Assembly: GCA_035362335.1 (NCBI GenBank)
Contig: DAOSDL010000015.1
Coordinates: 33,311 to 97,310 of the forward strand
From: JAOSJT01 sp035362335
Lineage (GTDB): Bacteria; Bacteroidota; Ignavibacteria; SZUA-365
DNA: 64,000 nucleotides
Direction of reading: 5' to 3'
Made by a program: the position numbers and the translations under genes. Positions 19,227 through 28,770 of the stretch are shown here, one piece after another. Each line of letters begins with the position of its first letter. Positions within the stretch are counted from its first letter, which is position 1. The notes below the pieces were generated by a model. It was not told the DNA's origin. It was given only the letters and a program-made list of their open reading frames with translations, and ran no database searches.

Positions 19227-20588
19227 TTAGTAACTGCCCGTGTAGGGCGAATACGTGATGAGGATGGCAGAGGTATCGTTGTATGCGAACGCATCGGCAC
19301 CGAGTCCCAGCTCGTCGCGGGGATCGGTAACGTCGGAGCGCATGAGCGACATCCACCAGTGCATACCGAGTTCCTTGTTCTGCTCGTGGTCCCACGCTTC
19401 CTTCGTGAACCACATCTCGCGCTTGCCAAAGGCCTGCGAGAGGAAGCCCGCGCCGAAACCGACGCTGCAAACGAGGTCGTTGGTGTCGAGCGCGTTGTCC
19501 GTGATCTTCGAACCCACCCATTCGCCGCTGGGGCCGTAGGCGGGCATGCCGATGGCGGAGCCTTGGTTCTGCAACACGTAGCCGTTGTTGGTCTGCATGC
19601 CGAAGAGACCGGGGTTGATGTAGATGACCATCTGCTGGTAGACGGCCACCGCGTTCCCGAAGAACGGGTTGTTCTTCAGCTCGGGCGGCAGCGACAGCAG
19701 CATCGTCTCGCGGAAGGCGCGGTCACCCATCTCAAGCTCGAGCTGGTTGTAGGCGCTCTCCTTGGTGACCAAGCAGTACACATCTCCCATCCTCGTGCGC
19801 ACGGGACGAGTGCCCAGGCGGAAAAGGTCGTTGCGGAACGCGATCAGGCGCGAGGTGCTGAGACCGTTCGCGGTCGGACCACCCTGCAAGCAGGTGTTGG
19901 CCGCGGCGACAAGATTGGTCTCGTAGCCCGCACCGCCGGGACGCGAGTTCGCATCGCTGCCGTGCAGCACACGGCCATGGCCAGCGACGAAGATGTTGGG
20001 ATGGGAGTAGTTGGTCAGACCGGTGTTGCGGGCGTCCACCTCGCCGCGAAGCGTGGTGAGTTCGGCCGAGTAACCGGTGAGAAGGGTCCAGTTGATGTTC
20101 CCCTCGGTGTAGTCGCGCAGCCACTCGGCGGCGGCGGGACGCACCTCGTTCTCGATGGCCTTCTGCATGGAGTCACGCAGAATCTGACCATCAACACCGC
20201 CTTCGACGGGGATGTTGAAGGCCTTCTTGGAATTCCAGAGGAAGACGGAGCGGAACAACCATTCCACACCTTCGCCCGTGCCCTGGAGTTGCGAGCGCCC
20301 GTGACGCGGGAGTCCGCGATACCGGCGCTTGACCGGGACGTTGATCTTGTCGAGCCCACCCTTCTTGAACTCGGCGAACACCTCGATGGGCGCTCCCGAG
20401 AACGTCACCTTCTCCTTGTCGACGTTGCCGACGGGAGGAACGCTCTCGAAAGCCATATCTGTGACGTAGTTCTGGCGTAAGAACTTCGTCCAGAAAGCGC
20501 CGATGGTGCTTTCGTGAAGGATGGTATCGCTCAACCATTGCGGATCAACGATCTCGCCGATCTCGTAAGAGTTGATGCCTTTTCCCAT
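19227..20588 (-). CDS. Major capsid protein (HK97 fold; N4 gp56/DUF4043-like)
   Basis: 453 residues with CAGGAGA upstream. It directly follows the scaffold gene, as expected. The sequence has the mixed alpha/beta style of HK97-fold capsid proteins: an N-terminal arm (SYEIGEIVDPQWLSDTILH), a spine helix region (DSMQKAIENEVRPAAAEWL), and a long C-terminal beta part with NNPFFGNAVAVYQQMVIYIN. Length and the GTGEGVEWLFRSVFLWNSKK region fit the N4-gp56/DUF4043 group. Capsid identity is well supported by context; the subfamily is a recollection of family features. Confidence 0.8.
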   Translation of the reverse strand: MGKGINSYEIGEIVDPQWLSDTILHESTIGAFWTKFLRQNYVTDMAFESVPPVGNVDKEKVTFSGAPIEVFAEFKKGGLDKINVPVKRRYRGLPRHGRSQLQGTGEGVEWLFRSVFLWNSKKAFNIPVEGGVDGQILRDSMQKAIENEVRPAAAEWLRDYTEGNINWTLLTGYSAELTTLRGEVDARNTGLTNYSHPNIFVAGHGRVLHGSDANSRPGGAGYETNLVAAANTCLQGGPTANGLSTSRLIAFRNDLFRLGTRPVRTRMGDVYCLVTKESAYNQLELEMGDRAFRETMLLSLPPELKNNPFFGNAVAVYQQMVIYINPGLFGMQTNNGYVLQNQGSAIGMPAYGPSGEWVGSKITDNALDTNDLVCSVGFGAGFLSQAFGKREMWFTKEAWDHEQNKELGMHWWMSLMRSDVTDPRDELGLGADAFAYNDTSAILITYSPYTGSY

Positions 20589-20672
20589 TGTTTGGGTCTC
20601 CTGTGAAGTTGTGTAGCTTCACGGCGACCTGCCCCACACCGATTGCTCGGTACTGTCTTGCCGTTATCGTTC

Positions 20673-22061
20673 TCAGTAGTATTTGCTGCGTCGGGCTTCC
20701 GGCAGCGAGTCAATCCAGTTTTTCGCCGCATCGCGATCCTTCTGCGTGCGCAGATTCTGCATACGCCATTCGGAGTCGCGGTACTGCTCGGGTGTCGGCT
20801 GCGGTGCATTCACACCGCGGCGAACGTCGCGCCCTTCGCCGGGGACACCGGCGAGGGATGCCGGGAACAACCCGGCACGGCGTTCTTTCGCCTGGAAATG
20901 CTGCTGCCGTTTCTGCGCCTTGCTCTTCGCGCCTTCCGCACCCATCGCCTGCACCACCTCCGTGAAATGCTCGTTACGCAGGTGGAATGCGATGGCTCCT
21001 TGCTTGAGCGCGGGAGCGAAGATGCGATTCCCGAATTGGTCGCGATCATCGAAATAGAGTTCGTTGACATCCTTGTTGTTCTTGCGCTGGGCGAGCACTT
21101 CATTGATGGCCTTGTCGATAAGTGCATCGGGGATGCCTTCATCGAGCAATGCCTGTCGCTCGTGATCGATAACCTGCTTCTCGTAGGTGGGAAGCTGCGC
21201 AATACGCACGGCCCGCGCTCGTCCGGCCTGATGGAGGAGTTCTTCCGCGTGCTGGCGCTGGGCTTTGAGATCATGGTACGCCTCGCGCATTTCCGCGTGC
21301 AGACCCGGTGCAACATCCGCCAAGTCACGCCATTCCTGAGCCGTGGTTGGTACGGTGAGACCGGCGTCCTCCAACTCGCCTTTATATTTTTCGGCGAGCA
21401 TGGCCTCGGTCGTGGGTATCGTCTCCAAGGTCTTGGCAACAAACTCTTCAACGGACACATCGGCGCCCGAATTCGCGGCACCGGCGTCGTCGGCCGCATT
21501 CGCGGCATCCTGCGCCGATTGCTGACCTTCTCCCGGCTTCTGACGGTCCTGCGGTGCAGGGGTTGCGTCAATCGCACCGGCGTCGGCGAGCAGTTCGCGC
21601 GCTTCTTCGGGATTGTTCTTGATCCAATCACCGAATTTCGATGAAATCGCCTGATCCTTCGCCTTCACGGCGGCGAGCAGGGCATCAACCGTTTTGTACT
21701 TGGAGAGGAACTTCCCGTTCTCGTCGACGAGCCCCGCCTTGCGGAAAGCCGCATAGTCGGTTTCGTCGAACACGGGATCAAGTTCGTCCGCGTCCTCGGC
21801 TGAGTCCTGACCGGAACCGTTGTCGGCGGCCGATCCATTGTCTTCCCCGCCCTGGTCCTCGCCACCGCCGGCATCGTCGTGGCCTTCCTGACCTTGGCCC
21901 TGGTCGGAAGGGGACGCCGCGCCATCGTCGTCATCATCCTCGCCGTTCAGCTTGCGCAAGTAAGCTTGGTATGCCACCGAGCCAGCCTGCAACGCTTTCT
22001 GCGCTTCGGGATCGAATGCGAGTTTTTCCTCGGGGATTCTGGTGTACTTTTCCTTTTCCAT
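20673..22061 (-). CDS. Scaffolding protein
   Basis: 462 residues, highly acidic. After MEKEKYTRIPEEK come a poly-Asp and Asp/Gly/Ser/Gln tract (about 41-95), helical segments, and a basic C-terminus (KNWIDSLPEARRSKYY). An acidic disordered N-terminus with a basic helical C-terminus that binds capsid subunits is typical of phage scaffolds. It stands immediately before the major capsid gene. Scaffold directs procapsid assembly and is then lost. Confidence 0.75.
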   Translation of the reverse strand: MEKEKYTRIPEEKLAFDPEAQKALQAGSVAYQAYLRKLNGEDDDDDGAASPSDQGQGQEGHDDAGGGEDQGGEDNGSAADNGSGQDSAEDADELDPVFDETDYAAFRKAGLVDENGKFLSKYKTVDALLAAVKAKDQAISSKFGDWIKNNPEEARELLADAGAIDATPAPQDRQKPGEGQQSAQDAANAADDAGAANSGADVSVEEFVAKTLETIPTTEAMLAEKYKGELEDAGLTVPTTAQEWRDLADVAPGLHAEMREAYHDLKAQRQHAEELLHQAGRARAVRIAQLPTYEKQVIDHERQALLDEGIPDALIDKAINEVLAQRKNNKDVNELYFDDRDQFGNRIFAPALKQGAIAFHLRNEHFTEVVQAMGAEGAKSKAQKRQQHFQAKERRAGLFPASLAGVPGEGRDVRRGVNAPQPTPEQYRDSEWRMQNLRTQKDRDAAKNWIDSLPEARRSKYY

Positions 22062-22151
22062 ATCAGCTATCTCATAATTGGGAACAGTGTTGTCCTTCGT
22101 GCGTTGAATGGCCTATGGTTGAGCGCTTCACGCGAATCGGTGAGGTGCGCA

Positions 22152-22514
22152 ATGAAACGCCCAACCCTTCTGATCCTCGCGCTGGCCCTGGGAGCATGCG
22201 CCCGCATCCATGAAGTACCGCCGCGTCCGGTTGACGATCCGCAGGCCTCGCCTGTCGTGGAGTCCACCGTTGGCACGGCGTATCGCTACAATCGCGTTGT
22301 CGAGCGCCACGATACCCTCTTCGTGTGGAAAGGTACTCCCGACCGCATGATGGCGTGGTGCTACGTGTACCACCGCGGGGAACTTCGGTATATCGAAGTG
22401 CAGGACTACGCCGGCCAAACCACCGCGAACCTGCTTGATTTTCGCCCGAAGATTTACCACATTCCCGTCTCGAACGATTACATTGACTTCGCACGGCGCT
22501 ACGCCGCACACTGA
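22152..22514 (+). CDS. Lipoprotein (moron-like, opposite strand)
   Basis: 120 residues; GAGGTG 6 nt before the ATG. Signal sequence MKRPTLLILALALGAC carries a clear lipobox (LALGAC), so the mature protein would be lipid-anchored at Cys16. The rest is a small beta domain (TLFVWKGTPDRMMAWCYVYH). It is one of only two plus-strand genes within the late minus-strand block, so it is transcribed on its own, possibly during lysogeny. Function unknown; superinfection exclusion or envelope change is a guess. Confidence 0.7.
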   Translation: MKRPTLLILALALGACARIHEVPPRPVDDPQASPVVESTVGTAYRYNRVVERHDTLFVWKGTPDRMMAWCYVYHRGELRYIEVQDYAGQTTANLLDFRPKIYHIPVSNDYIDFARRYAAH

Positions 22515-22524
22515 GGAGACCGCC

Positions 22525-22908
22525 ATGAAAACCACCATTCTCATCATCGCCGCAATAGCCGCGCTGCTCGTGATCGAGGGGTGCGGGACGAAAGAGCCCG
22601 CCGACCCTTTGGCGGAATACCGGATTGACACGTTGGTGTACGATCCTTGCATCTTCTGTGGCCGAATCGACACAGTGATCGAAAAGAACTATCGCTATCG
22701 CCCCACTATTATCGAGGATGGCGAAGAGCCGGAACTCTACGACTCGTGGGCAGAGAGCAAGACCATGGCGGACATACCGATCTATCACATCTGCACTGAC
22801 TGCGACGGTCCGGTTGTCGTCGAACCCATCTACGATAAGAGCCGGACGATGACTCTCAAGAAAATCCGACTCACGCCCGCACAGCGCGCAAAGATTGCCA
22901 ACGAGTAA
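22525..22908 (+). CDS. Lipoprotein with two CxxC pairs
   Basis: 127 residues, 10 nt after the previous gene with GAGGAG upstream, so the two form an operon. The N-terminus MKTTILIIAAIAALLVIEGC is a lipoprotein signal. The mature part has DPCIFCGRID and HICTDCDGP, two CxxC pairs that could bind zinc or form disulfides. No family recognised. Paired lipoproteins can be spanins, but neither has an inner-membrane partner here. Confidence 0.7.
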   Translation: MKTTILIIAAIAALLVIEGCGTKEPADPLAEYRIDTLVYDPCIFCGRIDTVIEKNYRYRPTIIEDGEEPELYDSWAESKTMADIPIYHICTDCDGPVVVEPIYDKSRTMTLKKIRLTPAQRAKIANE

Positions 22909-22956
22909 TGGTGCATTATTTACTTTGGTGAACGTCATATTACTGATTGCGGCTGC

Positions 22957-24378
22957 CTATCCTAAACGAGGGAGATTGATACCGAGCGGGTTCGCGTCAG
23001 GGTTCTGAGTTGGCGCTTCTGCCCAATTCAGAAAAACGCGCTTCATAAATTCACGCATTCGATTATACGGATGAGTTGGGCCGTTTTCGCCGGGCATGTT
23101 TTCCGCCTCTTTAACCTTGTACAGATAATACATTAGGTCGCGAAGATCGCCCTGAGTGGAGCTTGGGCTGTTTTTGGGAAAATCAAAGGAGAAAACCCCA
23201 GCTTTGTTACGCCGTATCAGTCCTTCATCAATTGCCTTGGTCGTCATTTTGGAAATCAGAGCATCAACTCCTGCGTCGATCCCCCTTTCATGCAGCAATG
23301 GGTGATAGCCCAACGATTGTGCTACTTTTACGAGCTTGGCTCTGGCTTCTTCGGCGCGTGCCGGATACAATTGCAGGTTCCCAGGACTATTACTGTCGAT
23401 AAATGGCGAGAAATGCGGAACTCCGTCGATAGATAAAAGTGGTTGTTCCGTGAATGCAGATTCCGGTATTGCATCATTTTTATATGACGCATAAGTGTAG
23501 TCGTTTCCGTTGTTCCGATGCGTGAAGATGTTCCAGTCATTAAATTTGTTTGCATGGTTTGCATCGGTTTCTGTCTGATGAATCAGTTCTTCACGGACCG
23601 TATCACTTAGATTCCTTCCGACCGCATTCTTTCTCGGCTGATCCGGATATTCGCTCTGCCAAAGAGCAAATTCATCAAGCTTTGGCATTGAGAGTTGAAC
23701 ACCTGCATCGTCCTGCCACGCGAGTGCCGATTCCTGTTGCTTGTTTGCAGGGAACGCAGCGGTCACCTTAGTGGGCTTGGTAATATCCAAGGAAGCAAGC
23801 GCTCCTCCGCTTGCGTTTTCGTATAACTTTTTGAGCGATTCTATAATCAATTTTGCGTTTTTATCTCCGTAGGCAGCGGTCATCACTGCGCCATATGGCA
23901 CGGAAGTTTGGCCCCATCGGGTGCTTCCCGTCGGCACCAGATCGCGCATCATTGAATTGTAGATCCCAGCGGCATTGAACTTGTTGGGGTCCGGCCGCGA
24001 ATTGGCTCCAGACGGCTTTTCTCCTTTGTTAATCCGATTCAACGCGGCTTTCCGCTTTGCTTCCTCCTCCGCTCTCGCCGCTTCCGCCTGTCTCGCCGCA
24101 GCGCTGCGGACATTTGTCACATCCTCGCCGTATGCGCCTTTGTTGCGACTCCACAGTTGCATTGCAGCGTCTTTCGCGGGATCGGCAGACTTAGTGGGAA
24201 CATATTTGAAGTTTTCCGAGGCGGGATATGCAGTGCCGAGACCGGCTCCAATCATCGCTTGATTGGTCAACGGCAACACTGGCACCGACCGCGCACCCTT
24301 CCCCGGCGGATCACCGCCGGCGGCGTCAGCTCCCGCCGCATTGGCGAAGAAGGTTCCAAGAAGCTCGTCGAAGTTCAT
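22957..24378 (-). CDS. Unknown protein between portal and scaffold, distinct composition
   Basis: 473 residues; start coupled to the portal stop (ATGA). The N-terminal 130 residues are Ala/Gly/Lys-rich and disordered-looking. The remainder is globular and contains DTVREELIHQTE and LGYHPLLHERGIDAGV. The first is reminiscent of a metallopeptidase-like HxxxH/E helix but lacks a clear HExxH. The DNA is visibly more AT-rich than its neighbours, with more A/T-ending codons, suggesting recent acquisition. It could be a virion cargo protein or effector; function not recognised. Confidence 0.6.
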   Translation of the reverse strand: MNFDELLGTFFANAAGADAAGGDPPGKGARSVPVLPLTNQAMIGAGLGTAYPASENFKYVPTKSADPAKDAAMQLWSRNKGAYGEDVTNVRSAAARQAEAARAEEEAKRKAALNRINKGEKPSGANSRPDPNKFNAAGIYNSMMRDLVPTGSTRWGQTSVPYGAVMTAAYGDKNAKLIIESLKKLYENASGGALASLDITKPTKVTAAFPANKQQESALAWQDDAGVQLSMPKLDEFALWQSEYPDQPRKNAVGRNLSDTVREELIHQTETDANHANKFNDWNIFTHRNNGNDYTYASYKNDAIPESAFTEQPLLSIDGVPHFSPFIDSNSPGNLQLYPARAEEARAKLVKVAQSLGYHPLLHERGIDAGVDALISKMTTKAIDEGLIRRNKAGVFSFDFPKNSPSSTQGDLRDLMYYLYKVKEAENMPGENGPTHPYNRMREFMKRVFLNWAEAPTQNPDANPLGINLPRLG

Positions 24379-26522
24379 TGCATAACCCCCTGTCTACTCA
24401 TCCCCGCCGCTTCCGGCAGCATGTTATCTGCGGGGTTCGGCTGCGCACCGCCGCCGATCACCCCACCATTCATCATTCCGCGCATGGACAGCGCGCTCCG
24501 CATATCGCCCAGCCCATTCCCGCCCGTCTGCATGAGCATATCGCGCAAACCCGCCAGCACCGCGTTATCGATACTGCCGTTCTGCATGTTGTTCGCGAAC
24601 GCATCCTCATCCTCGAGCATCTGCAGAAGGATGTCGCCGTATGGGGCATACTTGAACTTGATTACCACGCGCCACTTCCGCAGCAACTCCGGCGCGTCCG
24701 ACCATCCCGACAGCTCAAGCAGTTCGGGGAAGGAGAACTCGCGCAACAGAGGATCGAAGGCGCCGAGGAATTGCACGCGCTCGCGGAATTTCAATTCCCG
24801 TTGCGCCGGCGTGAGCGGGCCCGTATCCACCACCACATCGTATCTGCCGATGTCGAGGTCGTTGATCGGGCGATCAGCCATATAGTCCCAATCGTTGATG
24901 TAGAATCCGCCCGATTCCGGCGATATAACACCCTTCTTCCCCGTCGTGCGAATCCAGCGCTTGGCCGTGTAGTGCCGCTGGATGGTGTCCAGCGTGTAAC
25001 CGCAGGAATTTTTGTAGAACGTCTGCACCTGCTGCATAAGCGGCCGCATGAGGGTTTGGGCCTGCGCAACCATGCTCTGGTACAGGTCCGCGCCGTCCTT
25101 CTTCGCGTCCTTCTCGCCGGCGAGCGCCAGAGGCACGCCGGTGAGACGCGGAATCAGGTCGAGATTGATGGAGAAATCGAGGTTGATGAGACTTTCCGCG
25201 CCCGGCGCGTCATTGAACCTGGGCGGCTGCATTCCCGGATTGCCTTGCGGATCCCACAGAAGCACGCGGCCCATCTCGTGACTCTTCCACGTTTGCAACT
25301 CTTCCACCGGAATCTGGCCCTTCGCCGCGATCACATCAGGGAATTGGCGGCGCTTCACCCACTCTTCCTGCAAGGACATGGCGCGGTTCATGCGCCGCTG
25401 GGCATCCAGCGCGAGGGAAACAACGCTCCCGCGCTCGTTCTTGCGAAGGTCGTAATTGAACGCCTCAAGGATGTCGATGGCGCAGCCGCGTCCCTGCACG
25501 GTGTACGCGGTATCGAACAGAAGTTCGTCCGACATCAGACCCGGCACCGCGGCGCACTGTCGCCATTCTTCGAATGGGTGCTCGCGGACGGCGCTTTCAT
25601 CCAGCCCGAGGGAAGCCAAGGCCTGGCCGATCACTTCGCGGTTCTCCTGCGTATCCTCCTGATACTGCTCCGGTATCTGAATCGGCTCGGTGGCATCGGG
25701 ATCGATAATCACCAGGCGCGTGGCTTGCACGCGGTAGTGAATCTCGATGGTGCGCAGCATTCCCGCTGTTTTGTCGATGTAATCGTTCGATTTCTTGTCC
25801 CAAGGATCGGTGGAGCGCACCTTCTTGTTTCGTGAGTTCAGCACCGATCCGAGGTTGCTGATGGCTCGTTGGAACGAACTCCAGAACGTGCGATTCTGCT
25901 TTTCCACTTCCTCGGGGCCAAATACGGACAACGCACGCCCGCGGATTTCCTCCGACAGCCCTTCCTCCATGTGTCCGTAGGTCTGCCCGATGTATCCGCT
26001 CGTTCCCCATCGCGTGATACCGCGCCACATATCGAGCATGATGGACGGGTTCTCGTCGTCGAGGTCGGCCAGGCAATCGAATCCGTTCAAACGCTCCCAC
26101 ACGATCTGACCATCGATGTAGCGCGGAGTCTTGCGGAAACCCTTGTACATCCATCCCCAACCAGCGATAGCCGCGTCCATAGTGACCGAGCGCAGAACAT
26201 CGTCCGCGTTGGTCTCGCGCAGCTCGTGCTGCATCACTTCGGTGAGCACATCCGAGATGTCGAAATCGCCGGGTTCAACCGGATACGTTTTCGCGAGCTG
26301 CATGCTCCCGATCTGCACGCCGTCGAGGGTGACAATCTGCGAGTGCAGCACATTGAACGTGCGCATGGTGATGTGGTGCTTCTCGAAGTACTCCTCCTCG
26401 CTCTGCGTCCACTGGCGGCCGACGAGGGCATCATAGCACATGAGCATGAAATCCCAGCGCGGCATCATGCGCCGCACCGCGGTTTCATACATCTCCTGCA
26501 CTTCTTTTACGCCCAGGGCCAT
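24375..26522 (-). CDS. Portal protein (P22-like)
   Basis: 715 residues, the size of P22-like portals. It starts MALGVKEVQEMYETAVRRM after the terminase gene with AGGTG upstream. It has the expected helical N-terminus, a wing domain with DALVGRQWTQSEEEYFEKHH, and a C-terminal helical crown rich in Gly and Met. The segment NVLHSQIVTLDGVQIGSM resembles the P22-portal region around the clip. The portal forms the dodecameric ring for DNA entry and joins terminase to the head. Order terminase-portal-scaffold-capsid supports the call. Confidence 0.8.
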   Translation of the reverse strand: MALGVKEVQEMYETAVRRMMPRWDFMLMCYDALVGRQWTQSEEEYFEKHHITMRTFNVLHSQIVTLDGVQIGSMQLAKTYPVEPGDFDISDVLTEVMQHELRETNADDVLRSVTMDAAIAGWGWMYKGFRKTPRYIDGQIVWERLNGFDCLADLDDENPSIMLDMWRGITRWGTSGYIGQTYGHMEEGLSEEIRGRALSVFGPEEVEKQNRTFWSSFQRAISNLGSVLNSRNKKVRSTDPWDKKSNDYIDKTAGMLRTIEIHYRVQATRLVIIDPDATEPIQIPEQYQEDTQENREVIGQALASLGLDESAVREHPFEEWRQCAAVPGLMSDELLFDTAYTVQGRGCAIDILEAFNYDLRKNERGSVVSLALDAQRRMNRAMSLQEEWVKRRQFPDVIAAKGQIPVEELQTWKSHEMGRVLLWDPQGNPGMQPPRFNDAPGAESLINLDFSINLDLIPRLTGVPLALAGEKDAKKDGADLYQSMVAQAQTLMRPLMQQVQTFYKNSCGYTLDTIQRHYTAKRWIRTTGKKGVISPESGGFYINDWDYMADRPINDLDIGRYDVVVDTGPLTPAQRELKFRERVQFLGAFDPLLREFSFPELLELSGWSDAPELLRKWRVVIKFKYAPYGDILLQMLEDEDAFANNMQNGSIDNAVLAGLRDMLMQTGGNGLGDMRSALSMRGMMNGGVIGGGAQPNPADNMLPEAAGMSRQGVMQ

Positions 26523-26530
26523 GGTAGCAC

Positions 26531-28528
26531 CTACGAGAAGTTTACATCGTAAAGCCGGCGCACTGTGCCGGATTCGCGTTTCTGCTGCTGCTGTATCACA
26601 TCATGCCGCGCGATCTCCACCGGCGGCACTTCAACCCTGTGCGCCATGAAGGTCACACCCAGGCCGATAACGCTATCATCGAATGCTTTCACACCTGGTT
26701 TCAAGCGCTTGCCCTCCGCACCCATCGCGCCGTTGGGTTCGCGCGTGAACGTGGTGAACTCGAGCCACGGTTGCGAGAAGTACAGCCCGCTCGGGTTCTG
26801 TTCGAGATACGATTGTATGGCGCCCACCAGCACGATCTTGCTCTCATGCGTGGTGAGCCATCCCAATTTTTTGTCCACGAGGTCTTTCCCGTCGTGGAAG
26901 CGCACGCCGGACAGCACGCGGTCGTAGATTTTCCGAAGGTTGTTGATGACTTCGCTGCCGCCGCCGCCCTTGTTCCGCTCCACAAGGATCCCTGCCCTGC
27001 CGTACCAGAGACCGAGCTTTGCCAGCATCAGCGCGAATTGCTCTTCGGACGCATGCACGCGCACAAACGCGGGGAATGTCATATCCACGCGATCCATCAC
27101 GAATGCCGTGCTGTAATCGCCCTGCTCCAATCCCTCGGCCACGTCGGCACCGATCACGTAGCGGTAGTTCCATCCTGGACGCGGCTTGTGCCGCATGAGT
27201 ATCCATCCGTGACTGTCTGCCCATGCACGCACCTTCAGCCGGTCTTTGTTCACGCAATGGCCGTTGGTGTCGTAGACGGGTGCGAAGCTGTTCACCACAT
27301 GCGAACTCGCTTCATCCTGCGCCCAATCGAGGTTTACGCTTTGGATGATGGGAATGCGCTTCTCCCCGCGCGCGGTCTGCTGCACGGAGTAGGATTGCGC
27401 AAGAACGGTGGTGCGCGTGAGGTGCTTATCCACCAACTCGGGATCGAACACCGGCGAGCCGGACATGAGGAAGGCTTCTTGCCAGCGCGCGGGGTATTCC
27501 TGCTGGAATCGCCTCTTGGAATTACCGCACTGCTCCCGGATCGTTGCCCGGCGCCACGCCATCTGATCGTTGGTCAGCCCATACGTGGCCTTGATTTCCT
27601 GCTCTTCGTCGGTGAGTGTGGCATCGGTCACGTTCTCGAGGCGTGCCGGACGGGTGTACTCCGGGTTCTCCCACCACCCGTAGAACAACGGCAGGAACGA
27701 GCCGTCCCAATAGCCCAGCGGATGCGTTTCGCCGTTGTGGTCCGGCTTGTCGCCCCATCCGCTGTGATTCCAAAGCAGGTCGTAGAGGTCTTTCGCGCCG
27801 TAGAGACGGCACAAATCATCCACATGGTTGATGGCATCGAGCCAGCGCTCGTAAAATGCGCCGCTTGCGCCATTGGCTGTCCCTTCGAGCACCACCAACG
27901 TGCCTGGCAACCGCGGCACCGCATTGAGCATGGCGAGAAGCAATTCCTCGCCACGCTCGAAATACGGGACTTCCGTTGCCACCACGGACGACGAGGTTGT
28001 ACCCTGCGCCGGTCGCTTGTTCGGCGTGAGTGCCGTGTGGCACTTCACAAACGCTTTCGTGTCTTTGAACTTGTGGGTAGCGCGGGAATAGACGGGGCGC
28101 TCGAAGTAGTACGGCAGGTTTTCGTAGTAGCGGTCCCACATTGCGAACATCGAATCCGTGGTGGCCGCGATGTCGCCGATGAGGTCGGTTTGCCTGGGTC
28201 CGGTACTGAAGTAGTGATACCAGAACGCGCGGGAGGTCCAATAGGTGGTGAGCTTCACCTGTCGGGCCTTGGCGTTGATTACGCGCTCGGGCACCTTGAG
28301 GTCCACGCGCAAATGCTCCATCAGCGCGTTTGTGCGCTGCTGGATGGGCGTGAACTCCAAGGATACGTTCCCCGTGGTGTGCTTCTCCTTCGGTGCGATT
28401 TTCAGCGCCAGACGCGCAAACAAGGCGGGATCGTCCCGGCATAGATCGGTAAGCCGGTCGACTTCGCCTTGTGTGAGCACGCCCGCTTGCATCACAACCG
28501 CCAGTATCAGGAGAAGGAACGCATTCAT
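26531..28528 (-). CDS. terL: Terminase large subunit
   Basis: 665 residues from MNAFLLLILAVV, chosen because GAGGG lies just upstream and the previous gene ends at 28537. The ATPase part has a deviant Walker A region (INAKARQVKLTTYW) and a Walker B-like strand ending VVLEGTANG. The nuclease part has GADVAEGLEQGDYSTAF (first Asp), VERNKGGGGSEVI, and a distal Asp pair in KAFDDSVIG. The enzyme cuts and pumps DNA into the procapsid. The hydrophobic first 16 residues are unusual for a terminase; a start at the next Met (12 residues on) is possible. Confidence 0.85.
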   Translation of the reverse strand: MNAFLLLILAVVMQAGVLTQGEVDRLTDLCRDDPALFARLALKIAPKEKHTTGNVSLEFTPIQQRTNALMEHLRVDLKVPERVINAKARQVKLTTYWTSRAFWYHYFSTGPRQTDLIGDIAATTDSMFAMWDRYYENLPYYFERPVYSRATHKFKDTKAFVKCHTALTPNKRPAQGTTSSSVVATEVPYFERGEELLLAMLNAVPRLPGTLVVLEGTANGASGAFYERWLDAINHVDDLCRLYGAKDLYDLLWNHSGWGDKPDHNGETHPLGYWDGSFLPLFYGWWENPEYTRPARLENVTDATLTDEEQEIKATYGLTNDQMAWRRATIREQCGNSKRRFQQEYPARWQEAFLMSGSPVFDPELVDKHLTRTTVLAQSYSVQQTARGEKRIPIIQSVNLDWAQDEASSHVVNSFAPVYDTNGHCVNKDRLKVRAWADSHGWILMRHKPRPGWNYRYVIGADVAEGLEQGDYSTAFVMDRVDMTFPAFVRVHASEEQFALMLAKLGLWYGRAGILVERNKGGGGSEVINNLRKIYDRVLSGVRFHDGKDLVDKKLGWLTTHESKIVLVGAIQSYLEQNPSGLYFSQPWLEFTTFTREPNGAMGAEGKRLKPGVKAFDDSVIGLGVTFMAHRVEVPPVEIARHDVIQQQQKRESGTVRRLYDVNFS

Positions 28529-28536
28529 CGTTCCCT

Positions 28537-28770
28537 CTACGCGACCCGACGTTCGGAGTACACGCCTCGGATCGCCGCTGCGAAGTATCGCCCCGCGCTC
28601 GGCGCCGTGGTCAGTTCGATGAACTTGGATTCGGGAACGCCGGAGTATTCCCACACCGCGCCGTTATGGAACTGCACGCGCAGCACCTCGCTTTCGGGGT
28701 CGTAGCCCGCCGAGGCGAGGTTGCTGCTGTCCAGCGGGATCATTTTGATTTTGCCGGTTTCGTCACTCAT
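28537..28770 (-). CDS. KTSC-domain protein
   Basis: 77 residues; the ATG overlaps the endolysin-like stop (ATGA). After a short lead, SSNLASAGYDPESEVLRVQF and WEYSGVPESKF match the KTSC domain: a Ser/Leu/Gly-Tyr opening, beta hairpins, then a Tyr-x-x-Val-Pro turn and helix. KTSC proteins are small and nucleic-acid-related by association (found alone and next to lysyl-tRNA synthetase and in phages); the function here is unknown. It lies between the lysis genes and the large terminase. Confidence 0.75.
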   Translation of the reverse strand: MSDETGKIKMIPLDSSNLASAGYDPESEVLRVQFHNGAVWEYSGVPESKFIELTTAPSAGRYFAAAIRGVYSERRVA

